NCBI GenBank assembly: GCA_936432065.2
Contig: OW386293.2
Span: 42,689,923 to 42,753,922, forward strand
Origin: Rutpela maculata
Taxonomy: Eukaryota > Arthropoda > Insecta > Coleoptera > Cerambycidae
Length of the DNA stretch: 64,000 nt
Reading direction: 5' to 3'
The notes under the pieces are model-generated. The model was given only the letters and a program-made list of their open reading frames with translations, was not told the origin of the DNA and did not search any database. Below are positions 44,130 through 55,025 of this stretch, in pieces (position 1 is the stretch's first letter; each line of letters begins with the position of its first letter). The position numbers and the translations under genes are program-made.

Positions 44130-45050
44130 TCCGAAATCGGTCAAGAATGTGCTTTAATGTATACTTTCTCGGCGCAATTTTAGATCCCAAAATACGCCAT
44201 TCTGGTATTCTAGTCCATTGCTAAGCAACTATCAGAAAACATTCCGGGAAAGTTACTTTTTCCCGGCCTAAGCTGGGAAAGTAATTTTCCTGGACTGTTT
44301 TCTATATATAAAAGTTACTTTTTCTGAAATCGATCAGCAATGTCTGCATTTTCGGAGCGATTTCAGATCGAAAAATGCACAATTTCAGTATTTTAGTCCG
44401 TTGCTAAGAAACTATCAGAAAACAGACCGGAAAAAATCCGTTGCCAAGTAACGATCAACAGAACCGTACGAGAATGTTACTTCCGGCCTAGGCCGTATAT
44501 TTTAGAGAGTAAATAAATACACGCAGACAAACTAACTCACGTTAAAATTGCATTTATTAGTAAGCAGTTGAATTGTAATGAAGAAATGTTATGCATTAAT
44601 ACAAATTCCTTAATTTATAATAATATTGATTGTGATTTCAGAAAAAATAGTATGCGTACTTCTGTGTGAAAAAACATCCCCCGACTTCGATGCTTAACAA
44701 TTTGCATCGTCATCCGGGAATGTATTGCTTTCACACCTAAATACACAATATACTATTCCCGGCCTAGGCCAGGTAAGTTACTTTCCCAGACTGTTTTTTA
44801 TATATATATTTTAGACAGTAAATAATAAGCACTGAATCTCTTACTTTTTTCAAAACAATCAAAAGTCCGTAATTTATAATAATATTGATTGCGATTTCAG
44901 AAAAAATAGTATGTGTACTTCGTAGTAAAAGCACATTCCCGGACTTCAATGCTTGTTGGCCTAGGCTTAAAGTCTCGGCCAACAATTTGTATCGTCGTCT
45001 GGGAATGTATTGCTTTTACTACTAGATACACAATGTACTATTAAGTGCAA
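44130..45050. repeat. Two pairs of direct repeats inside the hAT element
   Basis: Pair 1 is 44130-44250 and 44320-44430 (GAAATCG-TCA, AGTCC-TTGCTAAG, AACTATCAGAAAACA). Pair 2 is 44612-44755 and 44868-45045 (TAATTTATAATAATATTGATTG, GATTTCAGAAAAAATAGTATG, GGGAATGTATTGCTTT). Each has diverged ~15-20% by eye. Several GGCCTAGGCC-like palindromes occur (44761, 44948). Confidence 0.6.
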
Positions 45051-45169
45051 AAAATCATCTAGAAAAAAAAATTATTCAACATTTTAAGAAAAACTAAAAC
45101 ATATGATATAAGGAGTCATTCTTTATGGAAAGTTTTACTTAACTGAAAAATACTTAACTACTTTAACTA

Positions 45170-45680
45170 TAGTTGGAATGTTGATATAACGTACAAGGTG
45201 GTTAAAAAATAAGAAAATTTGAAATTTTTGCGAGAATGAAATACCAGTTGTGGAAAATTAAAAATCTTATGGGAAAAATTGTTCCTAATGTCGATAGAAG
45301 TTCAGATATGAGATTTGATTTAAATTATCTATTTTTTTGGCACCAAGATTAAATTAATTTTGCAAAAGTAACCAAAGAAAGTGCATGATTTATTAATTTG
45401 TTTAATAAAATAATCACAAAACACTTTTAAACTGTTCATGTTATCAAATAAATTAGCCACTTTGCTACTTTCGTGAACTTTGCAAAATTACTTTAATCTT
45501 AAAGTTGCCAAAAAAAATTGAGATAAGCTTTCAAATTTCATATCTGAACTTCTATCTCAACATTAGGAACAATTTTTCCTTCAATATTTTCAACTTTTAC
45601 TTGAAGAACTGGTACTTTACTCTTGTAACAATTTTTTTTTAACCACTCTGTAGGTTATTATATCGGCATTCCATAGCTAA
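45170..45680. mobile_element. Fold-back MITE nested in the hAT element
   Basis: Inverted arms 45170-45390 and 45460-45675 share GGAACAATTTTTCC-type sequence, AGAAGTTCAGATATGA and GTGGTTAAAAAA. The loop is near 45425. Non-coding. Confidence 0.7.
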
Positions 45681-45697
45681 AAGGACTTTTCAGAATA

Positions 45698-46719
45698 TAC
45701 AGGGTGATTTTTTTTAGGCATCTATTAGAAATATATCGAGAAAGGAAAATGATATCGATCTGAAAATTTGGCTATAGGCCTAATTGGGTAGGATCTATTT
45801 AACGAAAATATTTTCAAAATGGTGGCATTTCCGGTTATACCGGAAGTTGACCTCAACTTTGTTATTTTAAATGGAATGCCCCCATTTTCAATTTTTTTTT
45901 AGATTCTGCATTAATTTAAAGAACATCTCGTTAAAGGTTTCCTATAGCTAAAATTAATATTTCCGGAAATATTAATTTTTTTCCTAAAATTTTGACAGAA
46001 AAGTTGTATAACATAAAAATTAATATGTCAGTAACAATAATTGATAAAATGTTGATTTTTCTATGAGAGTAAGACAAGGTATTGGAGTTACTCATCATGT
46101 AAGAAAATTATCGAAATATCCACTAAAAAGTTTCTAAAGTTATTGACATATGTCGACAACACAAAAACTCATTTTTTTTAAATGGCACCATACCTAACTA
46201 AATGAACCATTCGATAGAGAAAAAAAATGCGCATCTAATCATGTATCATGTTCCTATACCCAAAATGTATGGTTCTTTAGATATTTGCGATTCTCGATGT
46301 GCCGAAGAGTGCCGTCTTCTAAAAAGTAGGCTTTGAGTGTTGGCAAAACAAAATACAAAAAATGTGACAGATAGGTAATTTATGTTATTGTATTTCATTA
46401 CACGTAGTTTGTGTTGTACTTATTTACTGTGGGGAAAATGGCAAACAGTTACTCACACTCGGATATTTTGAATTTATTTAACATTCATGGACAGTGTGAC
46501 AAAATAATTAGCAGAACATGCAGACAATTTAATGAAACGTATCCTGATTTACCATCAATGAATCCACAAAAGTTTAGAAGATTACAAAGCAATTTTGTTA
46601 GATTTGGCAGTCGACACGCAGAAAGAACACTAGCCAGACCTATAACATCAAATGAAAATAATGAAATTAACGTCTATGCAAATCCCAATCATTCGACGCC
46701 CAAAAGAAATCACCCTGTA
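45698..46719. mobile_element. TACAGGGTGATTT-ended element nested in the hAT element
   Basis: TACAGGGTGATTT at 45698-45710 is matched inverted by AAATCACCCTGTA ending at 46719, with TA at each edge as the likely target duplication. The element carries the N-terminus of a mariner-like protein near its right end, consistent with a Tc1/mariner-type origin. Confidence 0.75.
46438..46710 (+). pseudogene. Mariner-like transposase N-terminal fragment (DUF4817-like)
   Basis: From MANSYSHSDILNLFNIHGQC the ORF encodes ~90 residues resembling the DNA-binding N-terminus of DUF4817-type transposases (acidic start, then CRQFNETYPDLPSMNPQKFRRLQ). It runs into the element's right terminal repeat and has no catalytic domain. 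It is a relic from internal deletion; similarity is judged by eye and is weaker than for the 29.95-kb copy. Confidence 0.5.
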
Positions 46720-47037
46720 TGTAAACTTTTTTATAAAGTGACTATTCGGATACTTTTGTTGTATTCGGATACTTTTAGTGTATTCGGATACTTTTAGTGT
46801 ATTCGGATACTTTCAGTGTATTCGGACACTTTTATTTGTATTCGGATGATTTTATCAGTATTCGAATACTCGCCTAATGTATTCGAATAACGGATACTTT
46901 ATTAATTTGTGTCGGATACGGATAACGGATACAATTTTAAGAAAGTATACGAATACAGCTTTCGGATACAGAAAAAGTATCCGAATACTGTATTCGAATA
47001 CAGATGTATTCGAATACTACCCAGCTCTGGTATAAAC

Positions 47038-47504
47038 TCAATATATAAAGCGCTTCAAAATAAAAAGTTGCGGCTGATTCTAAAATCACTTCTAGGAGCC
47101 CAATTCTTGAAATCAAAGGAATCAATTCTGTTGAGAAAATTTTCCCTTGCTGGAATTCTGTCAAGTCAAGAGAATTTCCATTCTTGAATCTCTTAGGAAT
47201 CAAATTCCGATGAGAACGACAGTAGGATGCATGTCTAATTATGTTTGTACTAATATTTGCTACAGCCAATGAGAGGATTGGATTTATAGAATATTTTTTG
47301 CATATCTATCATTGACAATACTGATGACATTTGTTACATTGTTAATGTTTAGGTTTTGGTTTGCTTATATTTAAGTTTATTGTTTTTGAGCTGATTTTTT
47401 ATTGCTAATATAAATATGAAATTTAAATGTATTTATTTAGCTCTACAGAACAACTTTTTTTAAAAAAGCTCTTGTTATTATTTTTTTTATACACTTTATT
47501 GTTG
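47038..47504. other. Unassigned
   Basis: No coding, structure or repeat partner recognised, apart from short tandem motifs (CAATTCTTGAAATCAAAGGAATCAATTC) near 47101-47128. Confidence 0.4.
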
Positions 47505-47995
47505 CAGTCTTTCTCCGGCATGCCTCATGCATAAAAAATTTAGACATGAGATAAACGCTAACCCAGTTCACTACATACGTCGTACTCATAACATCCTTCT
47601 CCCCATTCCATCATCAGCTCAGACAAAGAATTCTATCCTATATAACAGCAAAACAATATTCAATCATCTTCCTATAAATTTGAGGCGAATTATCAACGAA
47701 ATTAAATTTAGAAAAGAATTAAAGAAATTGTTACTTATATAAAGCTTACTATTCAGTCGATGAATTCTTTCAGGACACATTTGATTGACTTTATATATTT
47801 GATTTTATTGTTTGTTTCTTTAGACTAAGTCCCTGTTTTATACAAAAATAAAGATTTTTGTCATTATGTTTGTATTTTATACTAGGATATTTTGATTTTA
47901 TACATAGATTAAGGACTGGCTTTGTCAATAAAAATCTTTTGTATTTTTTAGACAATAAAGCATATTTGATTTGATTTGATTTGATTTGATTTAGG
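47505..47995 (+). pseudogene. LINE 3' fragment with (TTTGA)n tail
   Basis: Codes for a LINE ORF2 C-terminus (RRTHNILLPIPSSAQTKNSI, IFNHLPINLRRI, KFRKELKKLLLI, stop at 47742). A 3' UTR ending in five copies of TTTGA/GATTT (47967-47993) follows, a typical LINE tail. Strongly 5'-truncated. Confidence 0.75.
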
Positions 47996-48720
47996 TAAGT
48001 CTCTCTGTGCTATAACATCTTAATTATTAATAAAATTGACTAACCCATAACCCAAAGCTTCCGCGCTAATGAACTAGCGGCATTGTACTTTTCTTGGTTT
48101 GTTATCAATAATATCGTTCAAATAATTTTTTTTACTAATAACTTATAAGTAAACAATTGACATACACTCATAATAATAATTATTGATAATAGGCCAAGTA
48201 TAAGCTACGTGCTTGGGAGCCAGTTCCCCTTTTTGAGTTGGGCAATGCCACTACCCTGAAAGCCAGTGGAGCAGGGCTTGAGTAGCTACAGAGGAGAAAC
48301 AGTAATGACCAGTAGGTCTAAATAGAGAAAATTATACTTTCCACACATACAGCAGTAAAACGCACAATTTGAAATATAATTAACCTTTATTTACTAAATT
48401 CTACAAGTGACCAATATCATATTCACAACTAATGCTATCCTTAGTACTACATGAAACTAAAACCTCAGGCTATTATTAAGCTGATGTTATGACTTAAGCT
48501 ACCGCAGGCAGAAGCAAAACGGTGTTATGACGTCGACTACGGTCTGGGGACGGTTATATACGGTGTACGGTTCGGTATGACAGGAGATCACGGAGCAAAC
48601 GGCGGAATTGATTAGTACAAGCAGTGTTTAGATACTACTCACTTTCTTCCTGGCACGTCTGGTTCTGGCCGGCGCGGCGCGGCGGTTTAGTCAGGAATCA
48701 GGCGCCACTAAATCCATCAT
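47996..48720. other. Unassigned; possible minus-strand LTR-like segment
   Basis: On the minus strand a TATATAA box (~48549-48556) is followed ~160 bp later by AATAAA (~48388), the layout of an LTR, and a very GC-rich stretch (GGCCGGCGCGGCGCGGCGG, 48669-48687) lies upstream. No matching second LTR, clear TG...CA ends or target duplication were found. Confidence 0.25.
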
Positions 48721-49436
48721 AGGGTGTGCACTCGAAGATATAGTTTTTAAAAAATACATACATTATCCGAAATGACCTTGCGGATCTAAATCCAGAGGGC
48801 GCCATTCTGTCCGCAGTTGCAAAAAAGCGTAAAAAATTTTTTTCCGAAAATTTTTGTGTCACTAACTATTGATTAATTTTATATTCCCACCGCATTTACA
48901 GGCTTATTTTTTAACATTTCTTAATTATTTTCCAACCAACGGAAAGCTTATTCTTTCTAGATTCAGGTGCTGCTAAATACTTCTTATAATTGTTGTTAAC
49001 AAATGCTACAGAAATTGTTTAAACAAAGAGAGCCCAAAGAGTGCACGGTAAATTTCAGCATCGAGACATTTTTAAAACTATTATCGATAGATGCATACTT
49101 CTATGACATGAAATCTGCAAAATATAATGGAGCAGTTTTTAGAGAAAGAATTATCTACATTGCTTTATAGTTGTAAAAGATACGATTATTTTTGTACAGC
49201 ACGCGTTGTGATCCGGCTCGTCTTTTGGTAGATATACAGTGTACATGTATGTCTCGCATTTCCTCGCTCTCTTTAGGCTTGTTGACTACCTGTTGAGGTG
49301 TAGTGTAATAACAAAATATCTTATGAGTAGCGTATATAGTAACTGAGTTGTGTGTTGTTTATAAATTCATGTAGAATATATTTAAAATAATTTTTGTATT
49401 AATTTAATAGCCTGTATATTTCCATTATTATTGCAG

Positions 49437-50514
49437 AGTATCCGATGAAATTACAAAAATACTAGCGCAATTGCATTTTTCTCATCATAATCATAATGAA
49501 GCCGACACTAGAATATTTGCGATCATCCTATATTTATCAAATCTGGAATATGGTAGAATAATAATAGAAGCTACAACAGATATTTTTGTCTTATCCCTGT
49601 ATTTTGTGTCTAGAATTATGGTGTCGTAGATTTGATGTATTTATACCGATTTATCATACGACGCGAGAATTAACTATAGAGAAGACAATGAGTGCTCAAA
49701 TGAATTTGGGTAATTTCTTTTTGTGCATTTATGCTTTGACTGACTGTGATACAGTCAGTTTTCTATTTAAAAAAGGAAAAACTAACACTGTAAAAAAATG
49801 TTTAAGACATATAGAAGATAAAGAACTACAAAGATTACTTCATTCCTCAAAGTGGCTTCAATGATTTCATTACTTTTCAAAATCTGGCCCGGTATTTTTT
49901 TAAAAACCCCTGCCCAAGGAATCACTACTTCCACATCCAGATTTTCCATCCAAGTCTCTCAGAACGAATGCCAAAAAAACTTTTGAGACCTTATACCTTC
50001 TCTTGTAAATACTAAATACCAATTTTATGAACTCTTACCTGCTTGATTTATCTATTTATTCCAGTTTACCCCCCATCCCTTCAACGGAATAAGATGAAAA
50101 TATAACCTACTTCCAGATCACCTTAAAATACACACGCGTACCAAATTTCAAGTCAATAACTTAAAACGGTTCCAGAGTAATCGTGCGCGTTACAGACAGA
50201 CAGACAGATCGACACTCAAACTTAAAATCTCGACGTTTTATGACATTCTAAGCCTATTTGAACAATAAAACTGTTCAAATTTTTTCTTGTCGTTACTAGA
50301 TGTGGAAGTAAATGTTATATGGTCGACGTCTGATATAAGGAATTTATCGCCTACCGAAGATTCTTTTTATCAACATATGTTGAGAGCTGCGTATCAAATT
50401 ATTCTGTGGAAGAGTGCAACTGAGATAAACCCAGAAATTCCCGATACAATTGATTTTGGTTGGGATTTGAAAAATAACGTACTTATTCCTAAATTAATAA
50501 CTATAATACTATAA
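49437..50514 (+). pseudogene. Uncharacterised EADTR/CDTVS-family protein, copy 1, broken
   Basis: After an acceptor-like TTATTATTGCAG (ends ~49436) the frame encodes NEADTRIFAIILYLS and IIIEATTDIFVLSLYF. A frameshift near 49590 follows, then FIPIYHTTRELTIEK and YALTDCDTVSFLFKKGK (49730-49785). Beyond hairpin repeat copy D it resumes with LSPTEDSFYQHMLRAAYQI and IDFGWDLKNN to the stop at 50514. I recall uncharacterised invertebrate proteins with the ordered motifs EADTR, D(T)D-VVL, GCDTVS and GW, but no function; spaced acidic residues could suit a nuclease or transposase. A second copy lies at 53.1-53.8 kb in a similar setting. Confidence 0.6.
49890..50311. mobile_element. Hairpin-ended repeat family, copy D
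   Basis: Starts CTGCCCAAGGAATCACTACTTCCACATCCAG (in two pieces 49911-49941) like copy A and ends GATGTGGAAGTAA near 50311. Internal segments match copies A-C. It interrupts the EADTR/CDTVS gene. Confidence 0.75.
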
Positions 50515-50675
50515 ATGTTTGTCCCAATATAACTTCTCAAAATGTATTTTGTAAATGTAAATTTAAAAAATTTATCGAAAACTGCAGTCGTAGCAAAGCT
50601 GGCTTGGAACGCATAATAGATTGCTACTGAGAGGGTAAATGTATTAGCTGTTAATTTAGTTTAAGTATAATGTAT

Positions 50676-51112
50676 TGTAACGTGTTTCCACCCCTAGGAA
50701 ACCACCCTTGCAAATTCCGTGGGTTCCAAAAATTATAACAAGAGATTGTCCACTAACACACTTTATTTAATAACTTACTGGATACTTCACAATACTGTTA
50801 TTAACTTAAATGTACTTTACTGACTACAAATAAAAATGTTTATCACTTTGTTTTCACTGTGGAGTCTTAACCTCACTTGTCCATATGTCAATTCAAAAAC
50901 TACTATACTTTCTATACTTTCTGAACTACCCGCCGAGAATGCGGTCTTTTATACCTAAAAATGACAGATCTCGATTTTTCTGTGATGACGCCACCATTCT
51001 CCAGATAATTCCAGATGTCACTTTAGAACTAACTTCTGGTAGGTTCTTTCTCGAGTAGGTACAAATACATCTGAATTAATTGAATTCATTATAGGGGTGG
51101 CAACACATCACA
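50676..51112 (-). mobile_element. Solo LTR with 4-bp target duplication
   Basis: 437 bp from TGTAACGTGTTTCC to GGCAACACATCACA, flanked by GTAT at 50672-50675 and 51113-51116. On the minus strand it starts TGTGATGTG, has TATAAAAG (~50948-50955) and AATAAA (~50765-50770) and ends ACGTTACA, the layout of a retroelement LTR. No internal region adjoins it, so it is the product of LTR-LTR recombination; the 4-bp duplication suits Ty3/gypsy. Confidence 0.75.
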
Positions 51113-51540
51113 GTATGTATATACATTATTATTTTTGTATTTCTATTTCTCAAGCACAAAAATTAAATTTAAGTTCATTTAATTAGTTATATGGATTTCT
51201 GTCTCTAATCAATATTTTAAGTTAAAATATAATAATTTTGGTTCTCAACTAAACTAATCTTTAAATACCTTCGTTTTTTTTTCATAATGACAAATGATAA
51301 TATTTACGTATAAGTAATACGCATCGTAAATTTTTTGCAATCACAGTATATTGTCAGCAAGTTACCGATCGGCCACAGCGCGCGAACGTGTCAGCCAAAA
51401 CGATAGCGGAAATAACGGAGCGCTGTACAAAAATAGTCATATCTTTTACAACAATAAAACAATGCAGATAATTCTTTAACCAAAAACTGATCCATTATAT
51501 TCCGCAAATTTCATATCATAGAAGTATGCATCTATCTATA

Positions 51541-52010
51541 ATAGTTATTAAGGTACCAAGGGTGTTATAAGGATAATAACGCACCGAGGTCGGCAGTGTA
51601 CAATCCCGAGGGCCACTGGCCCGAGGGAATGTACGTTGACCGAGGGCGTCATTATCCTATAACACCCGTGGTGCCTTCAACGTTTAATGTCCTGCAAGTC
51701 TGTTATTTAATTCGAATTTATTTTTTTTTTGACATTTACGATTTATTAATTTGACATCTATTATGTTCAGAACGATTTGATTTAAAAGAGAGTAAAAATC
51801 AAAATTGTTTGTAAACGCAGCCTTTGCATAGCAACGTATTTTGTTTGTCAATAACGCTATCATAATTTGCTTGTTTTGGGTTGTATTATAATTTTATAAT
51901 GCCCTAGGGCGTTATAGATATTCATAACGCCCTAGGGCGTTATTTTTCATTTAATGTATCTCAAAATAGGGTGGTTATTGTAAAATAACAGACTTGTAGG
52001 ACATTATAGT
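51541..52010. mobile_element. Palindrome-rich insertion in the right arm
   Basis: Absent from the corresponding left-arm sequence, so inserted. Unit 1 (51549-51684) is a hairpin with AAGGTACCAAGGGTGTTATA at one end and its inverse at the other. Unit 2 (51686-52010) has inverted ends TAATGTCCTGCAAGTCTGTTATTT. Inside it the 20-bp palindrome ATAACGCCCTAGGGCGTTAT (51924-51943) follows a one-mismatch copy (51896-51915). A possible ATAGT duplication flanks the insertion. Confidence 0.6.
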
Positions 52011-52424
52011 TTTTAAAATGTCTCGATACTGAAATTTACCGTGCACTCTTCGGGCATGCTTTGTTTAAACAATTTCTGTAGCATTTGTCAACAATAATTT
52101 CGAAAATTATTTAGCAGTACCAGAATCTAGAAGGAATAAGCTTTCCATTAATCATTAAGAAATATTAAAAAATAACCCTGTAAATGAGATGGGAACATAA
52201 AATTAATCAATTTTCAGTGACACAAAAATTTTTTATGCCTTTTTGCAATCGCGGACAGAATGGCGCCCTCTGGAGATGCACAAGGTCATTCCAGATAATG
52301 TACATATTTTTTAAAAAGTATATCTTTGAGTGCACACCCTGGCATTTTAGGAGCGTCTTTTGAGAAGATTGATTCCCGACTACTTGGTACGGACTGATTC
52401 TCGATCTCGAATTATGTGGCTTGG

Positions 52425-54470
52425 ACGGATTTTTAGTGCGGTCGGATAGCATTAAAAATCATAAAAATATTTCAGTGCTGGCGGCGAACGTGCCCTTTTG
52501 GATATAGATACTATATATACCAAAGATGGAAAAATGCCCCAGACCCCAAAAATTTCGGACTCCCCACCACCGGTAATGACGTCATGAAATGAGAGAAACT
52601 GGTTTTAGGCATAGTCTGATCCACTTAAATGCCATATCTATTAATAAAACCCACTTTTAAATATGTGTTGTACTAAAACATGATGACTGTAATGTTTTTT
52701 ATTATTTTTTTTAGTATGGTTGCAAAAATTTGACATTTTATATGCATATTCGTATTTGGTATCAATTTTTGTTCTTGTGGTCAATAAATTCAGTGGTTGT
52801 AGTCAAATTTTGTTGAGATGGATCTATAAAGAGATAGTTGGCCCTCTCCCTTAAGTCTTCCATCCTTTGAGTCAAGAAAAAAAAACAAAAAAGTTTGTAT
52901 AACCATTTTAATAAAAAATTGTTTTACATCTAAAAAAGAAAATATTTACAACTAATAATTTTGAGAAAAATGTCCTTCACATGCGCACAATTGCGTACAC
53001 TGAAGACCGTTTCTGACGCATTTGCACACAGAAAATCTATGTTTGCAGCTACAGGCAATTAATTCTTCACAACTTTTTGCGACATCGGGAATAGTAGATC
53101 ACAATGGGTCATTATAATTTTTTCCCATCCCCAAGTATCGGGCGAAGGAGTTTGATACTCTTTTTCCAGACAATACTTCCACATAACGGCGGAATCGTCT
53201 ACACTCCAGCTGTGTTTAAAAATAATCACAAATTTTTGCACGGTACGCATGATATCTTCATCTGGGTGTCTTCCCATTAGAAGCTGCTCAAAAGTGAAAT
53301 TAATATTAGGATCTGCCATCCACATCTTCCAAGGTCCTTTCTTGCCTACTCCACAAAATGAAGACACGGTGTCGCAACCTGTTGCAGAATAAAATATCGG
53401 CAAAAAGCTGTACATCTCCTGTGATAAATGAGAACATAGATCATGGATGCCTATTAACCTACGATTTTTCCCAGTTCCAAAATCAATTCAAAGTTGTTAA
53501 ATATTTTAAAAATTTGAAAAGGCAGATACTGCAATGACAACAAAATCCGAATCTACCGTTCTAATGCTAACGCAGTTGTGGCCATTATCAGCTGCCGGCT
53601 TAGCATGAAGAAAAAGGCGTCCGTCCGCTTCTTCATGCCATGAGAGTGAAATAGCTGATAGATCTAACTCTGCAGAAGACGATATTGCTCTTTCCTTAAA
53701 CGTACAGATTATTGTTTTTCCTTCAAAATGTTCGTTTATTAGCTGTTCAAGAAAATAAACAACTGTTTTTTGCTTTCATCTACTCGTAAAAATTCGTTAT
53801 ATTTTTGTGGAATTATTGTGGAAGGTGCAACTCGTATGTGCACTCCTACTCCTCTTGATTGGCGTGTGTCATCTTTCAAGATTCAGAGCTATACCTATCA
53901 AATACTAAATCAATTCGTTGTAAATTTTGGAATAGCCGACAAATGTAGGACTTAAATATATTGTTATAATATTCCAAAAACGTTTTCACATTTCTTGGAA
54001 CTAGTAAATGGACAATAAACACACTGCCCAGTACCAATTTTTGCGGAAACTTCACAGTGTACAACATGAAATACAGATACTGACAAATACTTTGGTACTC
54101 TGTTTTTACTGCTAAACACTAAAACGCTGCAATTCCACGCTAGACTAAAAACTTTGCAGCTCTGTATGTATACGTAAACACGCTATAAATACTACAACAG
54201 ATATTGCGGTATATATTTAAGTATATAAAACATATTTAATATTGAATTTTACTAAAAAATGTGGTCCTTAAATAAGTTAATCTATGCCTATGCATTGTTT
54301 TTTGACCCCCAGTTTGATGACGTCATTACTGGTGATGGGGGATCCGAAATTTTTGCAGTCTCGGGCGTGTTTTTATCTTTGATATATGTGGAAACTATAT
54401 CCAAAAGGGCAGCACTGAAATATTTTTATGCTATCCGATTCCACTATCTAAAACAAAATTACCAATTCTA
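52425..54470. mobile_element. Long-inverted-repeat element 2 carrying an EADTR/CDTVS gene
   Basis: The left arm (~52438-52590) contains GGATAGCAT, ATATTTCAGTGCTG, CCCTTTTGGATATAG, AAAAATTTCGGA and TAATGACGTCAT. The right arm (~54305-54450) carries the same in inverted order. The arms are ~150 bp with small indels. The interior holds a broken gene on the minus strand. The element abuts element 1. Confidence 0.7.
53059..53800 (-). pseudogene. Uncharacterised EADTR/CDTVS-family protein, copy 2, broken
   Basis: On the minus strand an upstream piece reads HEEADGRLFLHAKPADNGHNCVS then IRTVDSDFVVIAVS (~53530-53640). After stops and a frame change comes IFYSATGCDTVSSFCGVGKK with MWMADPNINFTF (53300-53400), then DTWGWEKI near 53120. 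Motif order is as in copy 1 (EAD-R, a D-D-VV strand, GCDTVS, GW), so the two are homologous despite low identity. There is no intact frame. A role as the element's transposase is inferred only from location between inverted arms. Confidence 0.6.
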
Positions 54471-55025
54471 GAGTGGGGTGACTGTAGTCCTTCTGTGCAC
54501 CGGCTTAATGACGATGACGGACTTGTAATTATTTTGGAATATGGTCTATTGTTTGACTTAGGAAATTTTTCTATCAAACTTACTTGCTGGTTTTGCTGGA
54601 TACGTCCTCCTTGGTCTGGCGGTCGGTCGGAACTGACTTTATGTTTGGATTTCAACTACTCCTAGCTTAAACGGAGGTCGTGTGGGAGAAGTGGCCAAAC
54701 TCGATGTGTGCAAGTAACAAGTGACGTCGTATCGACAGAATATTTTCAGGATGGAAAGGTTTGATTATAAAAATATTTACAAGTCGATTCTGGTGGACAG
54801 AAAATGCTGACGCATGACGTTTGTTATTCGGTACCTGGTGGATTTCGACAGCTTGGCGTTGCATAGTTGACAACTCGGATATTACACAAAATATTAATTA
54901 TAGCTGATGGTTTCCAAGAAATATATTAAATAATTCAAACATAACCAATTATATGGGTGCAGCTAGGCTTATCAAAATGCGCTCCGTTACAGTTACAATA
55001 CAACCACTCTGAATTCTTCAATATT
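54471..55025. other. Unassigned
   Basis: Two minus-strand ORFs of ~70 codons (54431-54655, 54667-54873) show no motif I recognise and are probably chance. No repeat partner was seen. Confidence 0.35.

Larger units (their letters stand above)
43851..47029. mobile_element. hAT-type element with 8-bp duplication and nested insertions
   Basis: Ends are CAGAGCTGGGT (43851) and ACCCAGCTCTG (47029), flanked by the 8-bp direct repeat GTATAAAC at 43843-43850 and 47030-47037: a textbook hAT insertion. Both subterminal regions are packed with GGATAC/GTATCC motifs; at 46740-46860 a 19-bp unit TATTCGGATACTTTTAGTG runs in tandem about four times, then decays. Such repeats bind hAT transposases. No hAT transposase is present. 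The interior holds direct repeats, a fold-back and a TACAGGG element. Confidence 0.92.
48721..52342. mobile_element. Long-inverted-repeat element 1 carrying an EADTR/CDTVS gene
   Basis: The left arm (48721-49210) starts GGGTGTGCACTCGAAGATATA. The right arm (51410-52342) ends with its inverse. Shared inner landmarks are GGCGCCATTCTGTCCGC, CACTCTT-GGGC, GATGCATACTTCTATGA and TATCTTTTACAAC-type sequence. The right arm is longer because of an insertion (51541-52010). Between the arms are a broken gene, hairpin repeat copy D and a solo LTR. No convincing target duplication was found. Confidence 0.65.

Noticed and set aside
48300..48720. Second solo LTR
   Set aside because: TATA and AATAAA are spaced plausibly on the minus strand, but no TG...CA limits, partner or target duplication was found; left as unassigned.
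5275..54340. TGACGTCA-like motifs (5277, 13847, 52575, 54320) as cAMP-response promoters
   Set aside because: They lie in repeated DNA (inverted arms or dispersed GC patches) away from any gene start.
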